A DNA stretch of 64,000 nt from Annona cherimola (taxonomy: Eukaryota > Streptophyta > Magnoliopsida > Magnoliales > Annonaceae), in contig CM059975.1 in NCBI GenBank assembly GCA_030490835.1, positions 4,615,579 to 4,679,578 of the forward strand, given 5' to 3'. This document shows, in pieces, positions 1 to 11,310 of this stretch (position 1 is its first letter; the number at the start of each line of letters is the position of its first letter). The notes below the pieces were generated by a model. It did no database searches. It saw nothing but the letters and a program-made list of their open reading frames with translations, and was not told the DNA's origin. Position numbers and translations under genes: made by a program.

Positions 1-644
1 CTTGGAGAGCGTGAAAGCCGGGACGCCGAGGCGTTGCTGCAGACTCCCGTCCTCCCCTCTGGGATGCCTCTCCTCAAGTCCTCAAATGAGAGGGGGTGCT
101 CTCCTTTTATAGATGTAGGAGTGGGCTTTGGGCTCTCTTGAGGTCATGGACTTAGTCCATGGACTTGGGCTTGAGTGGGATCATGGACTTGGTCCATGGG
201 CTTGGTCTTGAGTTTGGGTAATGAGCTTGAGCTTGGTTGAGAGCATGGGCTTGAGCTTGGTTGAGAGGTGTTGGACTTGGTCCATGAGCTTGAGCTTGGC
301 GGGCTCCTTCCATAGTGGGCTGGAACTTAGTGGGCTAGAGCTTGGCTAACCCGTTGTTCTGGGTGGGCCGTTGTAGAGGCCCAAAATTGTAGAGAAGCCT
401 ACTTCTGAGGCTTGGTGGGCTGCATTGTGGAGCCCGTTGAGGTGGCCTGTAGGAGCTTCGCTCGTGTGGGCCGGATCTGGTTTGTTGAAAAGCCTGCTTC
501 GAGGCTTGGTGGAGCTTCGCTCCGTGGGCTGTGTTTGGAAGGGTCTGCTTAGCTTGCTTGAACCTCCTTTCGCCTTGAATTTGTTTGAGTTTGGGACTTT
601 TTTCCATTTTACCCATTTTTGGGCACAAAGGTGGGGTGTCAACA
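1..644. mobile_element. Probable LTR end of a retrotransposon (cut by window edge)
   Basis: The stretch is unusually GC-rich for its surroundings and made of low-complexity phrases (variants of gggcttgagcttgg and catgggcttg). It ends with GGGGTGTCAACA at about 633-644, resembling the GGTGTCAACA ends common on plant LTRs. No gag, pol or integrase coding is visible, and the other end lies outside the window, so it could be a solo LTR or the 3' LTR of an element to the left. This is inferred from the terminal motif only. Confidence 0.4.
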
Positions 645-1070
645 CCATCAGACGAGAAAAATGTGTAAAAAATGCATCTATATTTATCATACTGACAATG
701 TTCTTCAAATCACAGCCACGCCCACTTTCTGTGGCTGTTCGGCTTTGCTGCTTATTTTAGTACACCTTTTTGACCAGTGAATCTAACAGAATGACTTCCA
801 GATAGCCAAAATTGGCCTGAATCTTGACAGATCAAAAGTTATAACCGTGTTGCATGGGGAACGAATGTTACAAGCCAGTTGGATGGCTACACACCTTCCA
901 CTTACCAGGGAAAAAAAAAAAAAGCAAGTCTACCATTTGTTTGAAAAAATCTTATAACATGGGTCCAACAAATGGAAATGTTGTAGCATTATATTGATAG
1001 TGAATTCCTCATCGAAAGAAAAGGCTGTGGGTTCCTAACTACCCGTCAGCTAAATCAGCCGGAGTTTCTA
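645..1070. other. Unassigned intergenic DNA
   Basis: No gene or repeat structure was recognised between the LTR-like end and the hAT-type element. It holds one A-run near 908-922 and no long open frame of credible composition. Confidence 0.5.
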
Positions 1071-1078
1071 CCAGCAGG
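1071..1078. repeat. Left 8-bp target-site duplication of outer hAT-type element
   Basis: CCAGCAGG here pairs with CCTGCAGG at 3424-3431, 7 of 8 matching. An 8-bp duplication is the hAT superfamily signature. Confidence 0.7.
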
Positions 1079-1809
1079 CAGTGTTTTGAAAACCGGTCCA
1101 ACCGCGAACCGCCAACTTCACGGTTTGGTTAGGCACCGGTTTGTTGTTTTTAAAGAAAATCGCTTGGACCGTTTGACCAGGGCGGTTGAACCGCAAAAAA
1201 CTGATCTGACCACGGTTCGGTTCGCTAGTTTTTTTAAAAAAAAATAATAAAAATAACGAGCGGGCTCCGCAAACCCATCTCTCCCTCCCACACCGTCTTT
1301 CCCGCTCGCCCCTTTCACTGTTTCACAGAGCCTTAGGGTTTCCCAATCACAATCATTTGGCACAAGTTCCCCATCGTTCGGTTGGCCAGAATCATTGTCC
1401 AGCAACACCTCTAGTGTCTAGTCACTATTTTGAGCTCCAGCAACTCCTTACAGCAAGAGTCCAGCACCGTTTCGGGTTCCAGACTTCCAGCAACTTTCGG
1501 CATCGATTTTCCGCTTCTTCGGTTTCTTCCCGGCCATCTTCTTCGCTTCCGGCCACCATCTTCATTTCCGATCCTCAACAACATCTTCGAGTCCCATTTC
1601 CCGTTCATCATAGCAGTTTCTTCATTTTATCGTCGCTCTGTTTCGGTCGCTCATTTCATCGAATGGTGCTCTGTTTTGGTCTTTTGGCAACTTTGGAGAT
1701 TGTCTTCCCTTTCATCGTCGCTAGCAACAAGGTCAACTCATTTTCAATTTCCAACTCCTCCGTACCGACGATAAACAGTGGTGACTGCAAACTGCAAGTT
1801 GCAGATGGC

Positions 1810-2834
1810 TAGAGGTGTAACTCGGGCTCATAAAGCTCGGGTTTACCTCAACCATAACCCTAACTCTATTTATAAAACATCGACCATAACACTATATGTA
1901 AAACCTAAACTCTAACCCTATTTTTGAAATTCGGGTTCGGGTTGGAATTTAAGTTGATAAATTTACATTTTATTTAAGAGTGATAGGTTTAAAATTTTAT
2001 ATGAATGTACAATAATAACAAATTATATAAGTAAACATAATATTATATGGCCAAATTACATATTTTTTAAAAATATAACAATATAAAGAAGATGAGTGAT
2101 CCTGTTAGCCCGGGCTAAGTAAACGTCTCACTTAGCTCATCTCAAAAAACTCATTTACAATAACTTTTTTTTTTCTCTTCATACACTTGTTTATCTAAGT
2201 GTATTTAACATATAAACAAAGTTTTACCATTTTTGGATATGTGTATATATATTTTTTAAGATTTTAAAACATTTGTGTATATATATATTTAAGATATCAT
2301 TATCTTTAAAAATCTAAAAAAATATATACACATATCCAAAAATTGTAAAACTTGTTTTATACGTTAAATACACTTAGATAAACAAGTGTTTAAAGAAAAA
2401 ATAAAAATTTTATAAATGAGTTTTTTGAAATCATTCATCTATAAAGAATATTTTTAGAAAATGTTAACATAAAAAAAAGATAAATGAAGAAGATTATAGA
2501 AATAAAAGATAAATATAAATGAAAATAATATACTTTATTTATAATATAATTACAATATGTCAAACATGTATTTATAAATATAAATAACATAAAATAAAAA
2601 ATAAAGAAATATTGTTTAGATATTATATATAAAATATATTTTATAATACATATAAAATAGACGTCAGGCTTGGGTTCGGGTTCGCTCGAACCCTAACCAT
2701 ATCACATTTACAAGTTGGGTTCACCGGGTTCGGGTTCTTCGAGCTCGGGTTGTAGAAAAACGAGTTTTAACACCGTAAAAAATCGAGTTAGGCAGGCCAG
2801 ATTCTGGCTCAACTCGGCCCAAGTTGCACCCCTA
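1810..2834. mobile_element. Inner hAT-type element nested in the 1079-3423 element
   Basis: The ends are TAGAGGTGTAACTCGGGC and, inverted, GGCCCAAGTTGCACCCCTA, resembling Ac-like hAT termini. The flanks CAGATGGC (1802-1809) and CAAATGGC (2835-2842) form an 8-bp target duplication with one mismatch. Subterminal gggttcgggttcg phrases occur at both sides. The interior is AT-rich, non-coding and carries a further MITE. Confidence 0.75.
2091..2439. mobile_element. MITE family A copy, 349 bp, with perfect 9-bp target duplication
   Basis: A long foldback: the arm from gatgagtgatcctg through the acacttgtttatctaagtg block is mirrored by cacttagataaacaagtg and ends atcattcatc. The 9-bp sequence TATAAAGAA lies immediately on both sides (2082-2090 and 2440-2448). 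Nine-base duplications are typical of Mutator-like elements, so this is probably a MULE-derived MITE. It is the third level of nesting here. Confidence 0.75.
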
Positions 2835-3431
2835 CAAATGGCAATGTGCAATGTAGGATTTTAATTGAATGCTGAAGCTTTGCATTTTTTATATATTTTA
2901 TTCTGCACCGTAGATTGTAGTACGGATGTCATAAAAAATTCTGCATTGTGGGCCAAACTCTATAAGCATGCGCTACATCTTTATATGTTTCATTATGTGG
3001 ATATCATATAAAAAATTTCTATGTTTCATTATGTGGATATCATATAAAAAATTTCTGCACTGTCAACCACACTCCACATGACTTAGAAAAATTTGAAAAG
3101 GACCAAATGTGTATATATCATTGTAATTTTGGTTTTATATTATTTAATTTTTTAAATATCATGCAATATTTTTCCATGTTATGGATTAATTAATTTATCT
3201 TGAATGTATTGTTGATTCCATGTGTAATTTTTATATTACATAGAATTTATAATTATTTAGATTTTTAATTTAATTTTGAAATAAATAAAATATAATTATT
3301 ACATCATAATTATGTTATGCTGACATCACCGTTTAAAACGGTTGAACCGATTGGACTTGAATCAACCGGACCTGAACCAAACGTAAAAATGGTTCAGTTC
3401 ACGGTTGGGTTTTTAAAACATTGCCTGCAGG

Positions 3432-4263
3432 GAGAAAAGCACCACCAGTGACGGATTTGGGCCTTGGAGCACTAAGCGTCTCCACGAGGGAGCGTCCCTG
3501 AAAAGTTGAACAATATGGTGGAGGAAAAGATCGAACTTGATAGGAAACACAGAAACCGCAAGCATACAAGGATAGCAGGCCAGGACAAAGATCATCGAGC
3601 CAAGATGCATCTCACGATGGATTGAACTTCCAATCCACCTTGCCAGAAGCCAAAAGGAATCCCGTACTACAACAACGCGGCACTAGAAAAAGTAACTCAG
3701 CAACAAATTTATTGAAGTGACTCAACTAGTGTGATGGAATCCAAGTAAAAGACATTTTTACTCGCCTCTACAGAGAGTTCTAGGAAGTCTTGTATCACCA
3801 TAATCCTGAGCGCAAATTAACTTAATGGGAAGTAGTTTGTCATTTCTATGCTAGGGAATACTGGTAATCTCAAAGTCAAGTTTTAATCTGTTGAACTTGT
3901 ATGTCGACGTCTGCAGAGTCCTCAGGAAACGAATGACTCGGGTCAATCTATGCCTTCCTTAAACCAAGAAAATTTTCGATAATGAATATAACATCAAGAT
4001 GCACAAACTTAGCAGATCTGATTGCAAGAGCTAAGAAGATATATAACCATCCTGAAAAAGCACCACCTGGAAGAACATAAATATGGATACAAACATGAAG
4101 ATAGTAGGAAATTGCAACTCTTAGGAAAACCCATTACCCGGCATATAATGCCTATTTGCGCAGCTCACCATGCGGCATGGACTGCGAAACAGGTACCAGC
4201 ACAGCGCTGCTATGTTCTATAATGATTAAAATACCTCCACAGTGCTTGAAATAAGCCATCAGA
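3432..4263. other. Region 3' of SPL; probably includes 3' UTR/terminator
   Basis: The DNA has gene-like base composition lying downstream of the minus-strand SPL stop. A minus-strand open frame at 3413-3610 starts inside the transposon end and shows no recognisable family. The SPL 3' UTR must occupy the right part, since the miR156 site is at its edge, but no polyadenylation point can be fixed by eye. Confidence 0.4.
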
Positions 4264-4283
4264 TGACAGAAGAGAGAGAGCAT
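4264..4283 (-). promoter_or_regulatory. miR156 target site in SPL 3' UTR
   Basis: The plus strand reads as mature miR156 apart from two positions: an internal A where miR156 has U (position 14) and the final base. The minus-strand mRNA is therefore nearly fully complementary to miR156, with the same internal mismatch as known SPL3-type targets. It starts 25 nt 3' of the stop codon, the position used in SPL3/4/5-type genes, so the gene should be repressed in juvenile tissue. Confidence 0.92.
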
Positions 4284-4307
4284 GCTTAAGAATCAATGAT
4301 CAGATCT

Positions 4308-5760
4308 TCATCTGATCTGAAAATGCTTATAAGTGGGGCTAGATGGAAGGGAAATCGGCATCCTCCCACTTTGATCAGCCTGCCTGCAATGGCTTTCCTG
4401 GCCTGCCCCAGCCCGGCTTGACCCTTCCCCATTGGATTCAGTTGAATTCTTCCTCCGCCGCTCATTGTGGCCTGCCAAACGCCTCCGGCAGCTCCTTTTT
4501 GCTTCATCGAACTCACATAGCTCATGGAACCTGCATAATAGAATAGGAGAATGAACCCTGATCCAAATGAAGCTTGAAATATAAGACGACCACAGGAAGC
4601 CCAACGAAAACTGAATGAGAAGGAAGGAGCGAGTGCAGACGAATAGAAAAATTAACAAATCCCTTGCATATGTGGCTACCACTGAGTAGAGCACGACTGC
4701 CAAAGAAGGAACAGAGGCGCCAGGAACATCTTTAAAAATTCAGGCACTCTTACCCTTGGACAAAGGGTGTCTCTCCTTTGGGCGCTAAATTTATAAATTT
4801 TTCCCCTTGAAGGTCATTGGGATCTCCCGCACCATGGAAGAAATCCAAGGCATACCAGAGTCGACGGTTGGGAGTGGCCTGGCCCATGGTTGGGCCACTC
4901 AATTGCGGTTTCGTTAAGAGACCAGAACAGAAAGGCACTGCCTTCACATGCCAATACAACAGTAACTGATCACACTTTCTCCGAGGGAAAGTGCAAATGT
5001 CACAGGCCTCTACAAAAAGAGAGAAGGAAGAAGACTTATCAAATCTGACAAAGTTAACGCAGGTGAGAATGGTTTGAAAGCTGAACTTCAAAGTTCGCAG
5101 GTTGTAACGATTAAAAAACGGATGACATTTCAGTGCCAAAACCCTAATTCAGACACGAATGCAATTTTATATGGCAATCGGCATGTCTGCCCAGATAAAG
5201 TCAAAAAGTACAAGAAAATGAATAAACAAATACAGAGAATAAACAACTAATCGGAATCCAACAAAAGTAAAACCACGACGAATCTCGGCATGAAAGAATT
5301 CCAGGCAATTATTCTGTTTATCTCGCTACTCTTTTCCAATCTCTCATGCCGCCAGAGAGTACACAGCACCAGATCAAAAAAGACGCTGACGCACAAGGTT
5401 TTCCTAAGCTCACACCAAGCGTCGGCGACGGAAAATTTACCTGCTGCACTGCTGACAGAAGCGCTGGCGGATGCCCGCGACCATGACGACGGGGGCCTTG
5501 GCATGGAGCTCGCAGACCTTATGCCTTCGGTGGTAGCGCTTGGCGTCGGTGAGATCTGCGGAGCACTTCTCCGCCTGGCAAGAAGGCGGCGAGAGCCCGC
5601 CCGAGCCCTTCTTAGCAGCCGCCGCGGCTGCCGCCGACGAAGCGGCACCCAGGGCGGCTTTCTTCTTCTTGTAGTCAGAATCATCCTCCCTCTCGTCGAC
5701 GTCGTCGACGTCGGCCTCCATCGCCACGACCTCCTTCTTGGCCTTAGGCCTGGAATCCAT
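4308..5760 (-). CDS. SPL: SPL3/4/5-type SBP-box transcription factor (2 exons, 180 aa)
   Basis: Exon 1 is 5760-5441 and exon 2 is 4530-4308; the 910-bp intron starts gtaaat and ends tgcag, and splits an Arg codon inside the SBP domain, as is usual for this family. The predicted 180-aa protein has an acidic, lysine-rich, poly-alanine N-terminus. The SBP DNA-binding domain spans about residues 61-135, with both zinc sites complete: C61, C66, C83, H86 and C102, C105, H109, C121. The bipartite nuclear signal (KRSCRRR then RRRK) follows. Small SPL proteins bind GTAC-core DNA and drive vegetative phase change and flowering. The start chosen is MDSRPK at 5760; an in-frame upstream ATG at 5925 would add a pyrimidine-encoded, unconserved segment. 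The miR156 site in the 3' UTR supports the assignment. Residue C112 in FHELCEF is unusual but not a zinc ligand. Confidence 0.93.
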
Positions 5761-6134
5761 GGGAATTGGAAAATAGGGAAGGAGGAAGAGGGTGGAGAGA
5801 GGGAGGGAGAGAGAAGGAATAGTAGAGAAAAAAGGAAAAGCAGGGGTAGAAAAATATAGAGAGAGAGAGACAAGAGGGAAACAAGTAAAAAGAGAATTGT
5901 AGGAGCGTGTTTGTAAGGACCACAAACTCCATGTTTGCCCCCCCTCTGTGTGTCAGTGGAGAGAGGGGTACTAAGCAAAAGGGAAGGTGAGGGTGGTTGC
6001 AAAGAAGCAGGTGTTTAACGGGGCTAATTGCGTAGGTTGGCTGTCACGTGACTTTCTAGGCCCACCATCATTCCATCGGACGAGAGCAGATGTTCCGAGG
6101 ACACGTGTGGAGCATGCGATGCCGGTTGGATCAA
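5761..6134 (-). promoter_or_regulatory. SPL 5' UTR and proximal promoter with two G-boxes
   Basis: A long purine tract on the plus strand (5780-5880, CT-rich on the mRNA strand) suits a plant 5' leader. Further upstream, CACGTG occurs at 6045-6050 and again at 6102-6107. G-boxes bind bZIP and bHLH (PIF-type) factors. Which of these act on this gene cannot be told from sequence. Confidence 0.55.
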
Positions 6135-6282
6135 GCGATTTCGGATACTAGGACGGTTCTTTCTTTCTTTTCCTTCGACTAGCTAAAACGCGCGGTAACA
6201 GAACTCGCGATTTCGGATACTAGGACGGTTCTTTCTTTCGTTCTTTTCCTTCGACTAGCTAAAACGCGCGGTAACAGAACTC
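6135..6282. repeat. 72/76-bp tandem duplication upstream of SPL
   Basis: Two adjacent copies (6135-6206 and 6207-6282) run from gcgatttcggatactagg to cgcgcggtaacagaactc. The second differs by a 4-bp insertion in its ttctttctttc tract. Near identity indicates a recent duplication. Confidence 0.9.
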
Positions 6283-7563
6283 TAGCACGGTAAAAACCAG
6301 ATAATGTAACGCGTTTGAATTTTTGGTCCCGGCGTCAAACACCTGAAGCAGAAGTTCCCATCAAGGCTCTAGCACCGACCGCGGCGGCACGCAACGGCGG
6401 GGTGGGTAAGGGTGTGTCAACACTGACTTTACGTTTAAATTTCTATTTTTATCTTACTTTTTAATACCCGGTTGCGACAAGATTAATCTAATTTTTATCT
6501 TTCTTAATGAGGTTTTGAGATAGATTTTGGGTTAATTTCGGGTCGGTTTCGAGACGACAGATTGGGTTAAAAAAGCAGGTCAATGTTTAAACATTTATAT
6601 ACACACACGTGTATTTATGATAAATTTAGAAGTTAAATTATTCAATATGTTACAATTTAGTGAGTAAAACACAATTCTTAGAATAAAGTATTAGTAAAAA
6701 AATTTAAATAATTTTGTTTATATCTCAGCCTTGATAAATATGTGTATCAACCTTAAAAATACATTGATGTAAATTTTGAATTACACTTAAAACTGTTAAA
6801 TTGCAAATAATAATATTTATTATTATAAGATATAAATAATATAGATAATATATTTTATTTCATTGATAAATATGGGAATGAGATTCTTGAACCACATATA
6901 TGCAATTAAGAAATAAAAATTTATCAATATATATATGTTATAAAGTTAAACATGCATCAACATAAATAATATTCACATTCATAAGTCAAAAAGTTAATTA
7001 TATTTATTCAATAAAACAACATTCGCATAAGTAAGTTATATAATTTGTAAAAATAATTTATACTTGGCGGGGTCAAGGCGAGATGGGACATGATCGACCT
7101 GCCCCGCCTATTGGAATTGAAACACATGTCTAAAATCCTGACCCGTGCCACCCTACTGGGTCAAAATCCTTGCCCTTAAACCTTTATAAAATCAAGGTGG
7201 GTCACGGATCAACCCAACCCTATTTTCACCCCCAGCCTTTGTGTCGTGGCTTATGAGCCTATGATTGCACGCCGATTGCTTTTATAGCGTTCAACAAGAT
7301 ACAAGGGCTGAGCTGGGATGTAAGTAGAGATTGTTGCGTGCTGAATTTTTCTTTGAAAAAGTTCCATAAAAAATAATATGGAAAATAGTTGGTTATTATG
7401 CATTAAAAATGAAAAATTATATTAAAAATAAAAAATATTTTGAAAATAAAAAATTCGATTTCATTCCCACCTTATTCAAGCCTCTTGTATACTGCCTAGT
7501 AGAAAAGGCCTATCATATTAAGTCAGTGCAAGATTAGTGGATGAGGTGAAATTTTTTATTTTT
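6283..7563. other. AT-rich intergenic DNA with a possible decayed hAT-like element
   Basis: The stretch from about 6395 to 7232 is bounded on the right by accctattttcaccccca, which resembles an Ac-like hAT end, and contains gggtcggg/gacccg phrases near both sides. The left end is not convincing and no target duplication was found. No coding region was recognised. Confidence 0.35.
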
Positions 7564-7830
7564 AGGGTGTGTTTGGGAAATGATAAAAGTTTTGGCATGC
7601 TAGTTTTTGAAATGAGATAAAATAATTTAATATTCTATAGGTAATGATAAAGAGTACGGATAATAAAGTTAAAATATATACGTTAGTTTTACGAGTAGTT
7701 GTGTAGAAATTATTAAAAATTAAGATAGTTGTATAGGAATAGGTGAATAAATAATTAAAAAATAAAATAGTTGTAGAGAACGAAAAAAAAATTAAATTGA
7801 AATTTTTTTATATTGCCGAACATGCCCTTA
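7564..7830. mobile_element. MITE family C copy
   Basis: It starts agggtgtgtttggg and ends with the inverted gccgaacatgccctta. The interior has the family phrases of short AT-rich arms around an agttgtgtagaaat-like core. This family recurs about ten times in the window. Confidence 0.65.
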
Positions 7831-8087
7831 ATAAGTAGCAATATTACTTTTTCAAATTTTAATACTATTTTCTTATATTTCAAAATAATTTATCATGTTA
7901 TAATACACAACAATATTTGTTTCATTTAATCTCAGCATATCATTCTCTACTTTTTAATCTAATTTCCTCATCTTATTCCATTGTTTTAAACAATGAAATG
8001 TGAATAAGATGAAATTTTTAATTTCACTTTTTTATTTTTAATACATTTTTCGTTTTTTATAAAACCATACTTCTCTCATTTCTAATG

Positions 8088-8331
8088 TAAATTATATTGA
8101 CTGTAATTGTTCCAAGCAATTTAAATCCAATCTATTATTATGTCATCGTCTATTTGTTGGTGCATGTTAAAAAATAGGACGAGATGTGAATGAGATGTTT
8201 TATCCGGTCTATTATTATGTTTGACTTCATCTGTTTATTAGTGAATGTCAAAAAATAGGACGAGATGTGCATGAGATGTTTTATCCGGTCTATTATTATG
8301 TTTGACTTCATCTGTTTATTAGTGCATGTCA
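8088..8331. repeat. Three tandem 81-bp units
   Basis: The block containing aaaaaatagg, gagatgttttatccgg and tattattatgtttgac repeats with exact 81-bp spacing (starts of the A6 tract at 8169, 8250 and 8331). The two full units differ at only a few bases; the first unit is partly diverged. A related fragment (aaaataggatgagagtagaatgag) recurs at 8569. Confidence 0.85.
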
Positions 8332-8339
8332 AAAAATAG

Positions 8340-10430
8340 GATGAGAGTAGAATGAGATGTGTGATGGAATTAAATAAATATTGTTCTATGTTGAGAATGA
8401 AAAAAGTTATATTTAAATTGAGAAAAGTAGATTGTTGTTTTCTTAATAATAATATTATTTGGTAAATGTAATTTTCATTACATCTTCATCCGATCTTATT
8501 TGCTAGCAGAGGTTATTTCAACTTGGCTTCTCGAACAAGCAAGAAACATTGAAACTCTTTTGTGGACGCAAAATAGGATGAGAGTAGAATGAGATGTGGG
8601 CGTTGGTCAAAACATTTTCGCTTTGTTTATATTTAAAGGAAACTAGAGCTTAGAAGCTACAAAATTGGGAATCTAAGAACTTTTGTTGATTATTAAGAGT
8701 CGAACAAAGAAATATATCTAAGAGAAATTTGAGCTCTAAAGACACAAAGGTATAATAACATCAAATTTAGTAATCCAATCTGCATAATGGCTATACTCAT
8801 AATAGATACACTAAAACTCCATTTCTCAATCTAGTTAGTTAAACACGGCTTAATCACTATAAAAAATAGTTGAAAGTTAACATGTTATGAGATGTGAATT
8901 TTGTGACCGCATTGTATAACCAATCACTGTCAGAAATCATTTTCTACTTTTCCATAACATTTTAGACAAAAACTAATGTTAGCCACAAAGTCATGCAGCG
9001 AAATGCCCCAAGTATCTCAAATCATACTTATTGTAGCACTCTTTTGATGCATCGAATGTACCAAATCGTCACCGTTAAATTGTACTTGTGGAGTATTCGA
9101 TCCTTACCAACAAGAGCTATGGCAACATTCACGTGAAGATCTTAAAACCTAATACATTGAAGATTAATACATAAAAACGCTTCGACTTTACGCCAACAAA
9201 GAATGTTCATTAAATTCATTGTTTGTGTAGCCGATTATTTCATTGATATCCAACTTTTTAAACTGTTAAATAAAAACTCAAGGAAACTTAAACTAATACT
9301 ACTTAGCTCGAAACTTACATGCAATGTTCTCGTGGGGTTTTTTTATGAATTATTCACATAAGTATAATAAAAATGGTTTTTTAAGTATTATTTTGACTAT
9401 ATTTTGGTGGAAGAGGATTGATTTATTTACTTATCATTTTCACTTTGCTATATGAAAAGATTGATGGCTTCATTTTAGAGACTAAATTATAAATTTCTTG
9501 GTGCAGATGGCAACATAAAAATGAGTGGAAAAGTTGTCCTCTATATTTTCATCCATTGCAATGCCATATGATTTTCTAGCGTCCCGTCATTTTAACTTTT
9601 CCCCAGCGTAATTTTCATCGACTTCATCATTGTTTTACTTTTAACTTATTTCTATATCTCCCTCCAACCTCCAATTTTGCAACGAAAAAGAAAGTGGTGC
9701 AAATATTTATCCTTCGTTTTTATCCTTTTAAATTGACTTAATATGTGCTTACTCTAATAATATAACTAGTTTACTATTATGTGGATTTTTAATTGTCATA
9801 TTCATCTATTTTATTTGGGGCCCTTTTAGCTAATATAAAAAATAAGAACCTTCTCACTCCTCTATCCATATATATTTTGATATGATTTGATATTTAAATT
9901 ATTTATTTTACTTTTTGCTATTACTTTTAATTATTAACATTTTCACCTTTTTATATAACGAAATGATTTATTTTGTATTTATTATATTTATTTCTAGTTA
10001 TTATCCTATATTTTTTAAAAATTCAACTAACTTCTCCCCATTTTATAACCTTTTCTCAAAAGAGTCTAATAATTTTAGATCTTAAGTTAGATATATTTGA
10101 TCTATAAACTAGTTTTATCCTTTTTTGCTATGTGTATATAGTTATTTTAGATTTTTTATTTTAGTTATTTTAAACTAAAAATCCAAAAATAAATTGATAC
10201 ACATATCAAAAAATGATAAAAATTAATTTATAAATTAAATATACTTAATTAACTTTTTTTTATTAAAAAAATGTTAGCGTTGGTGTTCTTGGTTGCGGAT
10301 ATATATTGTTGATAGTTATTAATAGAAGTGATGTTTAAGATGAAAATTGAATAAATTTAATTTAGATTGTAATAAAATATAAGAGATATTATAAAAGAAA
10401 ATCATCAAAAAAATAAAAATAAAATCATGG
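8340..10430. other. AT-rich intergenic DNA, no gene seen
   Basis: No conserved coding sequence was recognised. A weak foldback at about 10,085-10,260 (ataaactagttttatcc mirrored by aaaaattaatttataaa) is probably a degraded family A/D MITE. Confidence 0.45.
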
Positions 10431-11310
10431 CCCCTTCTCAAGTGCACTGTTTTCGGTGCTTTGCCTGGTGTTAACCAACACGTGATGGATACAATACAGG
10501 CTCTGCTCGACTCATTCGCAAAACTGGTCGGCGACAACTACATACCCACCGCCGGCGATCATCTATTACCTCCTCATGGTAGACGGTAGATTCGGGTATT
10601 GTGAAACGACACCCGACCTCACCAAAGATCTATTCGATCTAAGCATTATGAACCGTTGATCCTACAGGTTTCTTAAAAGAATCTAATTCCGTACCATTCA
10701 CTGTCACATCAAGGGCTTAGATGTTCGATTACATGCAACTGGTCCCCCACCAGTACAGCGGGCTGTAATCATTCACTGTCCGCGACTGATGAATCCGGAC
10801 CCATGATAATTTCTCCTCGGAATACACTGTAACACTGGACAAGCCGAAGATCAGAACCGTACAGACTTTCAGTGAGTCCGCCAGCGTACCGTTTCATCAA
10901 TCGACACGTGTCAGGCGGCCAGTGGAGCAAGGTACAAACCGGCGCACGCGAGTTTGCGGTGCGGCGTACAGCCCGTAAAAGAAAGTCGCAGCGGTCGCTC
11001 TCAGGCCCTTCCCAAAGCGAAAAGCAGTGGGGAATCATGTGACGGAGAATTATGCGAGAAGACGATGCTGGCTTGACGCCCCCCACTGTGTTTGCGTCTT
11101 CTGGCCCACCTTGCGCGAATCACAGCCGTCCATCTGAAAGGTACAGCGGCATAAATGCACAATAAAATGCCACTTGTCGTCTTCTTCGTCCTTGCAGACG
11201 AGACAGATGACCTTTTCTCGGCACTGTTGTCGATACCTCCCCGATTTTCATTAATAAAACATCCGAGCCATCTACTGTGTACCGTAACTGGAACTGTTTG
11301 TGCGAGTTTC
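10430..11310. other. GC-balanced island without a recognised gene
   Basis: Base composition rises clearly above the AT-rich flanks. It contains cacgtg (10,903-10,908 region), gcgcacgcgag and ccgtccatc phrases like those in plant promoters. A minus-strand open frame of 105 codons (10769-11086) shows no family I know and no splice-supported extension. It could be a promoter or gene relic. Confidence 0.35.

Larger units (their letters stand above)
1079..3423. mobile_element. Outer non-autonomous hAT-type element (2,345 bp)
   Basis: The left end (CAGTGTTTTGAAAACCGG, then GGTCCAACCG-type sequence) is an imperfect inverted copy of the right end, which finishes GGTTTTTAAAACATTG. Both termini are rich in aaccgg/ggttcaacc phrases. 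It is flanked by an 8-bp duplication. No transposase is encoded, although 1357-1812 is loosely open. Most of the right half is AT-rich filler plus a second inserted element, and a 36-bp direct duplication lies at about 2985-3056. A similar terminal sequence appears near 29,100-29,139, so the family has other members here. Confidence 0.75.

Noticed and set aside
1357..1812. 151-codon plus-strand open frame
   Set aside because: It lies inside the hAT-type element, has a Ser/Phe-rich random composition and no transposase motifs.
5247..6002. Long minus-strand (251 codons) and plus-strand (5290-5859) open frames over the SPL first exon
   Set aside because: They are alternative frames of the GC-rich SBP exon and its pyrimidine-rich leader; only the 5760-5441 frame carries the SBP residues.
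6395..7232. A third large hAT element
   Set aside because: The right end looks hAT-like, but the left end does not match it and no 8-bp target duplication was found.
8088..8331. CRISPR-like array
   Set aside because: The 81-bp units are contiguous tandem repeats without unique spacers, and the DNA is plant nuclear.
10769..11086. 105-codon minus-strand open frame
   Set aside because: No recognisable domain, no splice-supported neighbours, and no conserved composition; kept only as part of the GC-balanced island finding.
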